Counted from the stretch's first letter, positions 20,376-29,305 are shown. The stretch: 64,000 nucleotides of DNA from Streptomyces pactum (GCF_016031615.1 NZ_JACYXC010000001.1:1488001-1552000), one strand, 5' to 3'. Made by a program: numbers and translations. The notes: generated from the sequence alone by a model not told the origin.

Positions 20376-20773
20376 CGTGTGGTTGCTCCTCTGTACGCTT
20401 CGACTTCGACCTCGACCAGCACCCGGGAATCGACGAACCCGGAGACCACCACGGTGGTGGTGACCGGGCGCACCGCGCCGAACAGCTCCTTGTGGGCGCG
20501 GGCCACCGCGTCCACGTCGCGCAGATGGGTGAGGTAGATCCGGGTGCGGATCACCGACCCGGCGCCCAGGCCGAACTCGTCCAGGGCCGCCAGCGCCTTG
20601 CCGAACGCGGCTCTGGCCTGCTCGTAGGGGTCCCCCTCGCCCTGCAGCACGGTGCCCGTGACGGGCATGGTGCCGCCGACCAGGACCAGGTCGCCCGCCG
20701 CCACGGCGCGCGCGGAACCGGTCGTCTCCTCCCAGGGGTCGTCGGACTGCGTGCGCCGTACGGCTCCGGTCAT
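20372..20773 (-). CDS. RidA-family enamine/imine deaminase
   Basis: 133 residues of the RidA (YjgF/YER057c/UK114) family, which hydrolyse reactive enamine and imine intermediates. Visible are GDLVLVGGTMPVTG, the YEQARAAFGKALAALDEFG helix, and VIRTRIYLTHLRDVDAVARAHKELFG with the Arg that binds substrate carboxylates in the family, followed by VEVEVEAYRG. Overlaps both neighbours by four bases (ATGA with priA and hisF), so it is co-translated with histidine enzymes; it may protect PLP enzymes such as HisC, which is inference. Confidence 0.9.
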   Translation of the reverse strand: MTGAVRRTQSDDPWEETTGSARAVAAGDLVLVGGTMPVTGTVLQGEGDPYEQARAAFGKALAALDEFGLGAGSVIRTRIYLTHLRDVDAVARAHKELFGAVRPVTTTVVVSGFVDSRVLVEVEVEAYRGATTR

Positions 20774-21495
20774 CGGGATACCGCCTCCAGTGCCTCTTCG
20801 AGGGTGAACGCCTTGGCGTAGAGCGCCTTGCCCACGATCGCGCCTTCGACGCCTTCCGGCACCAGACCGGCGATGGCCCGCAGGTCGTCCAGGGAGGAGA
20901 CGCCGCCGGAGGCGACGACCGGCTTGTCGGTGGCGGCGCACACGTCGCGGAGCAGCTGGAGGTTGGGGCCCTGGAGGGTGCCGTCCTTGGCGATGTCGGT
21001 GACGACGTAGCGGGCGCAGCCCTCGGAGTCCAGCCGGGCGAGGGTCTCGTACAGGTCGCCGCCGTCGCGGGTCCAGCCCCGGCCGCGCAGCGTGGTGCCG
21101 CGGACGTCCAGTCCGACGGCGATCTTGTCGCCGTGCTCGGCGATGACCCCGGCGACCCACTCGGGGGTCTCCAGCGCGGCGGTGCCCAGGTTGACCCGGG
21201 TGCATCCGGTGGCCAGGGCGGCGGCGAGCGAGGCGTCGTCGCGGATGCCGCCGGACAGTTCCACCTTGATGTCCATGGCGCCGGTGACCTCCGCGATCAG
21301 CTCGCGGTTGTCGCCGGTGCCGAAGGCGGCGTCGAGGTCCACCAGGTGGAGCCATTCGGCGCCGGCCCGCTGCCAGGCCAGGGCCGCCTCCAGGGGCGAG
21401 CCGTAGGAGGTCTCGGTGCCGGACTCGCCGTGCACCAGGCGGACGGCCTGGCCGTCGCGGACGTCGACGGCGGGGAGGAGTTCGAGCTTGCTCAT
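20770..21495 (-). CDS. priA: PriA bifunctional HisA/TrpF isomerase
   Basis: 241-residue TIM barrel. In Streptomyces this enzyme isomerises both ProFAR (histidine path) and phosphoribosylanthranilate (tryptophan path). Catalytic Asp are in LLPAVDVRDGQAVRLVHG (first strand) and VVTDIAKDGTLQGPN; GGIRDDASLAAALATG and VVASGGVSSLDDL give the phosphate sites. No separate trpF is seen among the trp genes here, which supports the dual role. The stop overlaps the ridA start (ATGA). Confidence 0.96.
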   Translation of the reverse strand: MSKLELLPAVDVRDGQAVRLVHGESGTETSYGSPLEAALAWQRAGAEWLHLVDLDAAFGTGDNRELIAEVTGAMDIKVELSGGIRDDASLAAALATGCTRVNLGTAALETPEWVAGVIAEHGDKIAVGLDVRGTTLRGRGWTRDGGDLYETLARLDSEGCARYVVTDIAKDGTLQGPNLQLLRDVCAATDKPVVASGGVSSLDDLRAIAGLVPEGVEGAIVGKALYAKAFTLEEALEAVSR

Positions 21496-21547
21496 CTGGG
21501 CGGGTCCTCGTGCGTGGTGGTAGGGGTGCGCGGGGCGAGCGGGCGGG

Positions 21548-22198
21548 TCAGAGCGTGGCGAGCCAGTTGGTCAGCAGCTGGGCGCCGGCGTCACCGGACT
21601 TCTCGGGATGGAACTGGGTGGCCCACAGCGGTCCGTTCTCGACCGCCGCGACGAACGGGTCGCCGTGCTCGGCCCAGGTGACCTTGGGGGCGCGGATGCC
21701 GGGGTTGGCGGTCTCCAGGTCCCAGGTGCGCACCGCGTAGGAGTGCACGAAGTAGTACCGGGCGTCGGCGTCGAGGCCGGCGAAGAGCCGGGAGTCGGCC
21801 GGTGCCCGGACGGTGTTCCAGCCCATGTGCGGGACGACCGGGGCGCGCAGCGGGGCGACCGTGCCGGGCCACTCGTCCAGGCCCTCGGTCTCCTCGCCGT
21901 GTTCGATGCCGCGGGCGAAGAGGATCTGCATGCCCACGCAGATGCCCATCACCGGGCGGCCGCCGGAGAGCCGGCGGCCCACGACCCAGTCGCCGCGGGC
22001 CCGGCGCAGGCCGCGCATGCAGGCGGCGAACGCGCCGACGCCGGGGACCAGCAGGCCGTCGGCGTTCATCGCCGTGTCGTAGTCGCGGGTGATCTCCACG
22101 TCGGCGCCGACCCGGGCCAGGGCCCGTTCGGCGGAGCGGACGTTGCCGAAGCCGTAGTCGAAGACCACGACCTTGCGGGCGCGCTCGGTCAACTCCAC
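21548..22198 (-). CDS. hisH: Imidazole glycerol phosphate synthase, glutaminase subunit
   Basis: Class-I amidotransferase that feeds ammonia to HisF. 216 residues. Nucleophile Cys is in GICVGMQILFARG, the His/Glu pair in QFHPEKSGDAG; PGVGAF and HMGWN are also present. The GTG at 22198 lies inside the last codons of the upstream 54-aa gene (10-base overlap) with GGAG just before it. Confidence 0.97.
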   Translation of the reverse strand: MELTERARKVVVFDYGFGNVRSAERALARVGADVEITRDYDTAMNADGLLVPGVGAFAACMRGLRRARGDWVVGRRLSGGRPVMGICVGMQILFARGIEHGEETEGLDEWPGTVAPLRAPVVPHMGWNTVRAPADSRLFAGLDADARYYFVHSYAVRTWDLETANPGIRAPKVTWAEHGDPFVAAVENGPLWATQFHPEKSGDAGAQLLTNWLATL

Positions 22199-22353
22199 AC
22201 CTCCAGCCGCGCGAGGCCGGCGATCAGCGACATCCCGGCGCCGATGCTCAGCAGGGTGACCAGGCTCCGGGACATGCCCTGCTTGACGAAGGAGATCACT
22301 CCGCCGAGCAGGAAGAGTCCGAGGACGATGAAGAGGGTGGAGGTGCCGTTCAC
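22189..22353 (-). CDS. 54-residue membrane protein of the his operon
   Basis: Tiny ORF between hisB and hisH: GTG at 22353 overlaps the hisB stop by four bases (GTGA), and its stop overlaps hisH. The protein has two hydrophobic helices (TLFIVLGLFLLGGVISFV and SLVTLLSIGAGMSLIAGLA) separated by KQGMSRS. I do not recognise a family; tight embedding in the operon argues it is real. Function unknown. Confidence 0.75.
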   Translation of the reverse strand: MNGTSTLFIVLGLFLLGGVISFVKQGMSRSLVTLLSIGAGMSLIAGLARLEVWS

Positions 22354-22952
22354 AGGGCGCCCTTCGTGGACGGGAGGATTCCGGCGGCCCGCGGGTCGCG
22401 TTCGCTGGCGTAGCGCAGCGCGCGGGCGAGTGCCTTGAACTGGCACTCGACGATGTGGTGCGCGTTGCGTCCGTAGGGTACGTGGACGTGCAGCGCGATC
22501 TGCGCCTGGGCCACGAAGGACTCCAGGATGTGCCGGGTCATGGTGGTGTCGTAGGCGCCGATCATCGGGGCCATGTTCTCCGGCTCGGTGTGCACCAGGT
22601 AGGGGCGGCCGGAGAGGTCCACGGTCACCTGCGCGAGGGACTCGTCCAGCGGCACGGTGCAGTTGCCGAAGCGGTAGATGCCCACCTTGTCGCCGAGCGC
22701 CTGCCGGAACGCGGCGCCCAGGGCCAGGGCGGTGTCCTCGATGGTGTGGTGGCTGTCGATGTGCAGGTCACCGTCGGTCTTGACGGTGAGGTCGAACAGC
22801 CCGTGCCGGCCGAGCTGGTCGAGCATGTGGTCGTAGAAGCCGACGCCGGTCGAGACGTCGACCTGCCCGGTGCCGTCGAGGTCGATCTCGACCAGGACGG
22901 AGGTTTCCTTGGTGGTGCGTTCGACTCGGCCGACGCGACCTTCACTGGCCAT
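22350..22952 (-). CDS. hisB: Imidazoleglycerol-phosphate dehydratase
   Basis: Dehydrates IGP to imidazole acetol phosphate. 200 residues, monofunctional (no phosphatase domain). The two metal-binding repeats are seen as GFYDHMLDQLGRHG with DSHHTIEDTALALG, and ESFVAQAQIALHVH with GRNAHHIVECQFKALARAL. ATG at 22952 overlaps the 3' end of hisC by 11 bases. Confidence 0.98.
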   Translation of the reverse strand: MASEGRVGRVERTTKETSVLVEIDLDGTGQVDVSTGVGFYDHMLDQLGRHGLFDLTVKTDGDLHIDSHHTIEDTALALGAAFRQALGDKVGIYRFGNCTVPLDESLAQVTVDLSGRPYLVHTEPENMAPMIGAYDTTMTRHILESFVAQAQIALHVHVPYGRNAHHIVECQFKALARALRYASERDPRAAGILPSTKGAL

Positions 22953-24141
22953 GGTGCGTGTACTCCTTCGAGGGCGTGGGGCCGTCCCCCGCCCCGGTGT
23001 GGTCCGGCCCGGTGGCGGGCAGCAGCTCCAGGTCGCCGAGGACGGCGGCGACGGCGGCCAGGAAGGCGTCGTTCTCGGCGGGGGTGCCCGCGGTGACCCG
23101 CAGCCGGCCGGGTACGCCGTTGTCCCGGACCAGGACGCCGTGGTGCAGCAGCGCCTGCCACGCCGCGTGGCTGTCGGCGAAGCGTCCGAACTGGACGAAG
23201 TTGGCGTCCGAGTCGGTCACCTCCAGTCCCAGGGCGCGCAGCCCGTCCACCAGCCGGTCCCGTTCGGTCTTCAGCTGCTCGACGTACTTCAGCAGGGTGT
23301 CGGTGTGCTCCAGGGCGGCGAGCGCGGTGGCCTGGGTGACGGCGGACAGGTGGTAGGGCAGCCGGACCAGCTGGACGGCGTCCACCACCGCCGGGTCGGC
23401 GGCGAGGTAGCCCAGCCGGAGCCCGGCCGCGCCGAACGCCTTGGACATGGTGCGGGTGACCACCAGGTGCCGGCGTCCGGCGAGCAGCGGCAGCAGCGAG
23501 GCGTGGTGGCTGAACTCGCCGTACGCCTCGTCCACGACCACCATCGACGGCTTCGCCGCCTGCGCGGCCTCGTACAGCGCCAGCACGGTGGCCTCGGCGA
23601 CGGCGGTGCCGGTGGGGTTGTTGGGGGAGGTGATGAAGACGATGTCGGGGCGGTGCTCGGCGATCGCCGCGCGGGCCGCGTCCACGTCGATGGTGAAGTC
23701 CTCGTTGCGCGGTCCGGAGAGCCAGCCGGTGTTGGTGCCGCGGGCGATCAGGGCGTGCATCGAGTACGAGGGCTCGAAGCCGATGGCGGTGCGGCCCGGT
23801 CCGCCGAAGGTCTGCAGCAGCTGCTGGAGGACCTCGTTGGAGCCGTTGGCCGCCCACACCTGCGCGGGGCCAACCGGGTGGCCGGTGGTCCGGGACAGGT
23901 AGTGCGCCAGCTGGGTGCGCAGCTCGACCGCGTCCCGGTCGGGGTAGCGGTTGAGGTGGCGGGCCGCCTCGGCGACCCGCTCGGCGATCCGGGCCACCAG
24001 CGGCTCGGGCAGCGGGTAGGGGTTCTCGTTGGTGTTCAGCCGGACGGGCACGTCCAGCTGCGGGGCGCCGTAGGGGGAGGTGCCGCGCAGCTCGTCCCGG
24101 ATGGGCAGGTCCTCCCAGGGGGAGGCGGGGTTGGCGGTCAC
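22942..24141 (-). CDS. hisC: Histidinol-phosphate aminotransferase
   Basis: PLP aminotransferase, fold type I, 399 residues. Visible are LNTNENPYPLPEPL, NGSNEVLQQLLQTFGGPG, TSPNNPTG (Asn contacts PLP), VVVDEAYGEFS and the PLP lysine in TRTMSKAFGAAGLRLGY. GTG start overlaps the hisD stop by four bases (GTGA, 24138-24141). Confidence 0.97.
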   Translation of the reverse strand: MTANPASPWEDLPIRDELRGTSPYGAPQLDVPVRLNTNENPYPLPEPLVARIAERVAEAARHLNRYPDRDAVELRTQLAHYLSRTTGHPVGPAQVWAANGSNEVLQQLLQTFGGPGRTAIGFEPSYSMHALIARGTNTGWLSGPRNEDFTIDVDAARAAIAEHRPDIVFITSPNNPTGTAVAEATVLALYEAAQAAKPSMVVVDEAYGEFSHHASLLPLLAGRRHLVVTRTMSKAFGAAGLRLGYLAADPAVVDAVQLVRLPYHLSAVTQATALAALEHTDTLLKYVEQLKTERDRLVDGLRALGLEVTDSDANFVQFGRFADSHAAWQALLHHGVLVRDNGVPGRLRVTAGTPAENDAFLAAVAAVLGDLELLPATGPDHTGAGDGPTPSKEYTHHGQ

Positions 24142-25472
24142 TGGTCCTGCGGAACCTTCCCGTCGAACCGGGCCTTGAGGGCGGCGCCGTGCGCCGGCAG
24201 GTCCTCGGCCTCGGCGAGCGTCACCACGTGGTGGGTGACCTCGGCCAGCGCGTCCCGGCTGTAGTCCACCACGTGGATGCCGCGCAGGAAGGACTGGACG
24301 GACAGGCCGGAGGAGTGGCAGGCGCAGCCGCCGGTGGGCAGCACGTGGTTGGATCCGGCGCAGTAGTCGCCGAGGGAGACCGGGGCGTACGGGCCGACGA
24401 AGATCGCGCCGGCGTTGCGGACCCGGGCGGCCACCTCGGCGGCGTTCGCGGTCTGGATCTCCAGGTGCTCGGCGGCGTAGGCGTCCACCACCGCCAGGCC
24501 CTGGTCGAGGTCGTCCACGAGCACGATGCCGGACTGCCGGCCGGCCAGTGCCTCGGTGATCCGCTCGCGGTGCCGGGCGGCGGCGACCTGGGTCTTCAGC
24601 TCCAGCTCGACCGCCTCGGCGAGGGCGGTGGAGGGGGTGACCAGGACCGCGGCGGCGAGCGTGTCGTGCTCGGCCTGGCTGATCAGGTCGGCGGCCACGT
24701 GCGCCGGGTCGGCGGTGTCGTCGGCGAGGATGGCGATCTCGGTGGGGCCGGCCTCGGCGTCGATGCCGATGCGGCCCTTCAGCAGGCGCTTGGCGGCCGC
24801 CACCCAGATGTTCCCGGGGCCGGTGACCAGCTGGACCGGGCGGCACTCCTCGGTGCCGTAGGCGAACATGGCCACCGCCTGGGCGCCGCCGGCCGCGTAC
24901 ACCTCGTCCACGCCGAGCAGGGCGCAGGCGGCGAGGATGGTGGGGTGCGGCAGGCCGCCGAAGTCCTTCTGCGGGGGCGAGGAGACGGCGAGCGAGCCGA
25001 CCCCGGCCTCCTGCGCGGGCACCACGTTCATCACCACGGAGGACGGGTAGACGGCGTTGCCGCCGGGGACGTACAGCCCGACGCGCTCCACCGGGACCCA
25101 GCGTTCGGTGACCGTGCCGCCGGGGACCACCGTCACGGTGGTGTCGGTGCGCCGCTGCTCGCGGTGGACCAGCCGGGCGCGGCGGATCGACTCCTCCAGG
25201 GCGGCGCGGACGGCCGGGTCCAGCTCGGCCAGGGCGCGCCCGATCGCCTCGGCGGGCACCCGGACCCGCTCGATCCGGACACCGTCGAACCGCTCGGCGT
25301 ACTCGATCAGCGCCGCGGTGCCGCGATGGTGCACGTCGTCGCAGATGGGCCGCACCTTCTCCAGGGCGGCCTCGACGTCGAGCTCGGCACGGGGCAGCAG
25401 GTCGCGGTCGATGCCGCCGCGGGGGGAGTCCTCGCCCCGGGCGGCACCGCGCAGATCGATTCGGGAGATCAC
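24138..25472 (-). CDS. hisD: Histidinol dehydrogenase
   Basis: Zn-dependent, NAD-linked; last two oxidations to histidine. 444 residues. Visible are VPGGNAVYPSSVVMNVVPA, VTGPGNIWVAAAKR, IDAEAGPTEI, LISQAEHD (zinc ligands) and AAEHLEIQT with SNHVLPTGG. Start GTG at 25472: the reading frame extends far upstream but the conserved protein begins VISRIDLRG. First gene of the his operon; the 5' end lies next to GACAAT seven bases upstream, consistent with a leaderless transcript. Confidence 0.97.
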   Translation of the reverse strand: MISRIDLRGAARGEDSPRGGIDRDLLPRAELDVEAALEKVRPICDDVHHRGTAALIEYAERFDGVRIERVRVPAEAIGRALAELDPAVRAALEESIRRARLVHREQRRTDTTVTVVPGGTVTERWVPVERVGLYVPGGNAVYPSSVVMNVVPAQEAGVGSLAVSSPPQKDFGGLPHPTILAACALLGVDEVYAAGGAQAVAMFAYGTEECRPVQLVTGPGNIWVAAAKRLLKGRIGIDAEAGPTEIAILADDTADPAHVAADLISQAEHDTLAAAVLVTPSTALAEAVELELKTQVAAARHRERITEALAGRQSGIVLVDDLDQGLAVVDAYAAEHLEIQTANAAEVAARVRNAGAIFVGPYAPVSLGDYCAGSNHVLPTGGCACHSSGLSVQSFLRGIHVVDYSRDALAEVTHHVVTLAEAEDLPAHGAALKARFDGKVPQDQ

Positions 25473-25513
25473 GCAGCCAATTGTCTCAGACCCGCCGGTG
25501 GGACCGGTGTCAC

Positions 25514-25530
25514 GTATCAGGGTGTGATAC
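25514..25530. promoter_or_regulatory. Inverted repeat between divergent hisD and membrane-protein gene
   Basis: GTATCA-GGGTG-TGATAC: perfect 6-bp arms, 5-bp spacer, about 42 bp upstream of hisD and 138 bp upstream of the plus-strand gene. It has the size of a dimeric regulator site and overlaps the likely his promoter zone. The regulator is unknown. Confidence 0.5.
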
Positions 25531-25667
25531 ACGACCCGAGACGATCCCCAACGATCCTGACCAACGGCGTTCAACCGGTTACGCAGCGGGAATGCACCGG
25601 GTAGGTGGCCGGGGGGCCGGGACGGGGCCGGGGACGGGACGCGGATTTTCGTGGAGGGACAAGGGCA

Positions 25668-27266
25668 GTGACCGAGCCACACGACGGCGACCCGCCCGCG
25701 GGGCTCGACCTGACCACACCCGAGTGGGGGATGTGGCAGGCGTTCCGCAACGGCAGCACGCTCGACCTGCGTACCCCGCACCCCCAGCGGAACGATCCGG
25801 CCGGGCCGCACGCGTGGGGGCCGGAGCGCAGCGTGCGGGCCCGGGTGGTGGCGCTGCTGCTGCTGGACGGGCCGCCGCCGCAGCCGGGCCGGGTGACCGC
25901 GCTCAAACTGAACGGGGTGCACATCACCGGCACCCTCGATCTGGCCGGCGGCACCGTCGAGCCGTACGTGGAGATGCGCAACTGCCGCTTCGAGCAGGAG
26001 CTGCTGCTGCCGGAGAGCCGGTTCACCACGCTGCGGCTGGTGGGCTGCGCGGTGCCGCGGATCGAGGCGGCGCGGCTGCAGACCGAGGGCGACCTGCACC
26101 TGCCGCGCTGCGTGGTGGAGCACGGCATCCGGCTCACCGACGCCCAGATAGGCACCGACCTGCTGCTCAACCAGCTGGTGGTGCGGCGGGACCGGCGGGG
26201 CCGGTCGATCACGGCGGACGGGCTGACCGTCGGCCAGGACCTCCAGGCGGAGATGATCGAGTCGTACGGCGAGCTGAGCCTGCGCGCCGCGAAGGTGGGC
26301 GTGTCGCTGAGCCTGCGCGGCAGCCAGCTGCGCAACCCCTACGGGCGGCGGGCGCTCAACGCGCCGCAGCTGACCGTGGAGCGCAGCCTGTACCTGACCA
26401 GCGCCGGGGTGAGCAACTCGCCGTTCTCCAGCGGGGCGACCCCGCCGTACGGGACCACCACTCCGGGCCGGGGCACCCGTATCCAGCGGTTCGAGTGCGA
26501 GGGCGGGGTGCGGCTGGACGACGGGCGGTTCGGCGACGCCGTCGACTTCGACCAGGCGCGGTTCGTGATGGAGAACGACCAGGAGCTGTCCATGCGCCGG
26601 GTGCAGACGCCCGAGCTGCGCTTCCTGGGCGAGCGTCCGCAGCGCGGCCGGGTGATCCTCTCCGGCGCCCGGGTGGTGAACCTGGTGGACAAGTCGGTGA
26701 GCTGGCCGGGGCCGGGCCAGCTGGCGATGGCCGGTTTCTTCTACGAGCACCTCATACCGCGCGGCCACTTCCCGCTCGCCCGGCGGCTGGAGTGGGTGGC
26801 CGCCGCCACCCCGGAGTACTCCCCCGACCCGTACGAGGTGCTGGCCACCGCGCTGCGCACCAGCGGCGAGGACGCGGACGCCCGGGAGGTGCTGCTGGCC
26901 AAGCAGCGGCGGCGGCGGGAGACCCTGCCGCTGGCCGGGAAGCTCTGGGGCTACCTGCAGGACTGGACGGTCGCCTACGGCTACCGGCCGGGCCGGGCGC
27001 TGGTGTGGATGGCGGTGCTGTGGGCGGTCGGCACGGCGTACTACCTCCAGCGGCCGCCGGAGGAGCTGAAGGACGGCGAGTCGCCGCACTGGAACGCCTA
27101 CCTGTACACGCTGGACCTCTTACTGCCGCTGATCGAGCTGGGCCAGGACGCCTACTGGCGGCCGGGCGGACTCTCCCAGTGGCTGGCGGCGGCACTGATC
27201 CTGCTCGGCTGGATCCTGGCCACCTCGGTCGCCGCGGGCGCGTCCCGGCTGCTGCGGCGGCAGTAG
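25668..27266 (+). CDS. Conserved membrane protein with beta-solenoid-like cytoplasmic region
   Basis: 532 residues. Database entries of this type in Streptomyces are often called membrane-associated oxidoreductase, but I see no Rossmann, FAD or haem motif to support that. Residues 40-370 consist of short repeating strands (LNGVHITGTLDLAGGTV, CRFEQELLLPESRF, ADGLTVGQDLQAEMI, LRAAKVGVSLSLRGSQL) as in pentapeptide or bactofilin-like solenoids. A charged linker with KQRRRRETL follows, then three C-terminal transmembrane helices (ALVWMAVLWAVGTAYYL, a re-entrant stretch around DLLLPLIELGQ, LAAALILLGWILATSVAAG). GTG at 25668 with AAGGG upstream. Function unknown. Confidence 0.65.
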   Translation: MTEPHDGDPPAGLDLTTPEWGMWQAFRNGSTLDLRTPHPQRNDPAGPHAWGPERSVRARVVALLLLDGPPPQPGRVTALKLNGVHITGTLDLAGGTVEPYVEMRNCRFEQELLLPESRFTTLRLVGCAVPRIEAARLQTEGDLHLPRCVVEHGIRLTDAQIGTDLLLNQLVVRRDRRGRSITADGLTVGQDLQAEMIESYGELSLRAAKVGVSLSLRGSQLRNPYGRRALNAPQLTVERSLYLTSAGVSNSPFSSGATPPYGTTTPGRGTRIQRFECEGGVRLDDGRFGDAVDFDQARFVMENDQELSMRRVQTPELRFLGERPQRGRVILSGARVVNLVDKSVSWPGPGQLAMAGFFYEHLIPRGHFPLARRLEWVAAATPEYSPDPYEVLATALRTSGEDADAREVLLAKQRRRRETLPLAGKLWGYLQDWTVAYGYRPGRALVWMAVLWAVGTAYYLQRPPEELKDGESPHWNAYLYTLDLLLPLIELGQDAYWRPGGLSQWLAAALILLGWILATSVAAGASRLLRRQ

Positions 27267-27632
27267 CGGCGCGCGGGCTCCGTGGGCGGTGCGCCCGCGG
27301 GGCCGGGCGGTGCGCGTGCGGGGGGCCGGGGCGTACGTGGCGGCGGGGGGCGGTGCACGGGGTGGTGGCACGTGCGGGGCCGGGCGTTGCTCGGACGGCG
27401 TGGACGGCGCGTCGGCGGCGCACGGGTCCGTCGTGGCGGTGCGCGCGGGGCCGGCGCACGGGTCCGCGGGGGGCGGTGCCTGCCGGGCCGGGGGGCCGGG
27501 TCAGGGCGGTGCGCCCAGGGGTTGGAGGCGCTCCGCGGACCGCCCCGGGTGGGGGCCGTCCCGGTGGGGGCGGGCGGCGCGGCGGCGGTCGGCCCGTACA
27601 ACCGGGCCGGTCGGCCATTAGGCTTAACCGCC
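27267..27632. other. G-rich repetitive intergenic region
   Basis: 366 bp with strong G/C strand bias on the plus strand; GGCGGTGC-type words recur at least six times and GCGCACGGGTCCG occurs twice (near 27418 and 27457). No gene is supported. The promoter of the next gene is at its right end. Confidence 0.5.
27619..27624 (+). promoter_or_regulatory. Leaderless promoter -10 of the LON-domain gene
   Basis: TAGGCT lies eight bases before the GTG at 27633, with TAACCGCC between and no ribosome site. This is a typical actinobacterial leaderless arrangement. Confidence 0.5.
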
Positions 27633-28373
27633 GTGACCGACCCCCGCCTTCCGCTCTTTCCGCTGAACACGGTGCTGTTCCCCGGACTGGTGCTGCCCCT
27701 GAACGTCTTCGAGGAGCGGTACCGCTCCCTGATGCGTGACCTGCGGGCGCTGCCCGAGGACGCCCCGCGCCGCTTCGGGGTGGTCGCCATCCGCGACGGC
27801 CGGGAGGTGGCCCCCGTCGCGCCCGGCATGCCGGACCCCACCTCGCCGCCCGAGCGGGGCCCGGCGGCCGGCTTCGGCTCCGACCCGATGCAGGCCTTCC
27901 ACCATGTGGGCTGCGTGGCCGACGCGGCGACCATCCGGGAGCGCTCCAACGGGACGTTCGAGGTGCTGGCCACCGGCACCACCCGGTTCCGGCTGCTGTC
28001 CGTGGACGCCTCGGGCAGCTACCTCACCGGCGAGGTGGAGGAGCTGCCCGAGGAGGAGGGCGACGAGGCCGGCGCGCTGGCCTCCGGCGTCGTCCGCGCC
28101 TTCCGCGCCTACCAGAAGCGGCTCGCCGGGGCGCGGGAACGCACCCTCGCCGCCGAGCAGGAGCTGCCCGGCGAACCGTCGGTGCTGTCCTACCTGGTGG
28201 CGGCCGCGGCGGTGCTCGACAACTCGGTCAAGCAGCGGCTGCTCCAGGCCCCGGACACCGCGTCCCGGCTCGCCGACGAGCTGCGGCTGCTGCGTTCGGA
28301 GACGGCGCTGATCTCCAAGTTGCCGTCGCTGCCGTGGATCGAGCCGGTGCAGCGCCCCACCTTCCCCAACTGA
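27633..28373 (+). CDS. LON substrate-binding domain protein
   Basis: 246 residues comprising only the N-terminal (substrate-binding) domain of Lon proteases: LPLFPLNTVLFPGLVLPLNVFEERYRSL is the diagnostic start, then RFGVVAIRDGREV, AFHHVGCVADAATIRERSNGTFEVLATGTTRFRLL, and a helical C-terminal part. No AAA or protease domain follows, so it is not a protease. Function of stand-alone LON-domain proteins is not established. Followed 115 bp later by the ybaK-type gene on the same strand. Confidence 0.9.
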   Translation: MTDPRLPLFPLNTVLFPGLVLPLNVFEERYRSLMRDLRALPEDAPRRFGVVAIRDGREVAPVAPGMPDPTSPPERGPAAGFGSDPMQAFHHVGCVADAATIRERSNGTFEVLATGTTRFRLLSVDASGSYLTGEVEELPEEEGDEAGALASGVVRAFRAYQKRLAGARERTLAAEQELPGEPSVLSYLVAAAAVLDNSVKQRLLQAPDTASRLADELRLLRSETALISKLPSLPWIEPVQRPTFPN

Positions 28374-28488
28374 ACCGGGCCGGCACTCCCCGCACCGCCC
28401 CTTCCCTCCTTTCCCGACCGACGTCCCGCGGCCGGTGCCGCGGGACTCCTTCCCTCCGCATCCGGACAGAGCAGGAGACGGCGAGGCC

Positions 28489-28989
28489 GTGGCACGGAAA
28501 TCGAAGAAGCAGACCAACGGCGGCACCCCGGCGACCGTGGCGCTGGCCACCGCGGGTACCGCGTATACCCTGCACTCCTACGAGCACGACCCGGCGGCGC
28601 CGTCGTACGGCGAGGAGGCCGCGGAGGCGCTCGGCGTCGATCCGGGCCGGGTCTTCAAGACCCTGGTGGCCACGGTGGACGAGGAGCTGACGGTGGCCGT
28701 GGTCCCGGTGTCCGCCACGCTGGACCTGAAGGCGCTGGCCGCGGCGGTGGGCGGCAAGCGGGCGGCGATGGCCGACCCGGCCGCCGCCGAGCGCGCCACC
28801 GGCTACGTGCGGGGCGGGATCTCCCCGCTGGGGCAGCGCAAGCGGCTGCGGACCGCGGTGGACGCCACCGCGCTGGACCACCCCACGATCTGCGTGTCGG
28901 CCGGCCGCCGCGGCCTGGAGGTCGAGCTGGCCGCGGCCGACCTGGTGGCCCTCACCGGCGCGGTGACCGCGCCCATCGCCCGCTTCTGA
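28489..28989 (+). CDS. ybaK: YbaK/EbsC-type Cys-tRNA(Pro) deacylase
   Basis: 166 residues. Trans-editing enzyme family that hydrolyses Cys-tRNA(Pro). The family features are YTLHSYEHDPAAPSYGEEAAEALGVDPGRVFKTLV with the conserved Lys, GKRAAMADPAAAERATGYVRGGISPLG, and PTICVSAGRRGLEVELAAADL. GTG at 28489 with GGAGA upstream. The exact tRNA substrate cannot be told from sequence alone. Confidence 0.9.
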   Translation: MARKSKKQTNGGTPATVALATAGTAYTLHSYEHDPAAPSYGEEAAEALGVDPGRVFKTLVATVDEELTVAVVPVSATLDLKALAAAVGGKRAAMADPAAAERATGYVRGGISPLGQRKRLRTAVDATALDHPTICVSAGRRGLEVELAAADLVALTGAVTAPIARF

Positions 28990-29305
28990 CCCACCCGCCG
29001 GCCCGGCGCCCTCCCTGCGGCCCTCGGACGCCGCGCCGGTGCGTGCCGTCCCCCGGTCGCGCGGCGCGCCGGCGGCTCGGCACTCCCGGGGCCGCCGGTC
29101 GCCTCCGGTGCCCCCGCTCGCCTACCGTGCCTCGGGACCGGCGCGCACCGGCAGCACCCAACGCCCTCGGCCCGGCGCACGCCGGGCCACGTCGGTCACC
29201 CGCCCGTGTCTCCGCCCGGCGCACGCGTGCCCGTCGGGATCCGGCCCGTGCCACCGGCCCGGCGCGCGCCGGGGTCCCCGCTCACCACCGAAGCGCGCCG
29301 CCGGC
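28990..29305. terminator. Convergent gap with GC hairpin
   Basis: 316 bp between convergent ybaK and the DUF2567 gene, no gene supported. GGCCCGGCG (29169-29177) and CGCCGGGCC (29180-29188) form a perfect 9-bp inverted repeat that could end both transcripts. The words CCCGGCGCACGC and CCGGCGCGCGCC recur around it, so the region is a cluster of related GC-rich palindromes. Confidence 0.45.
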
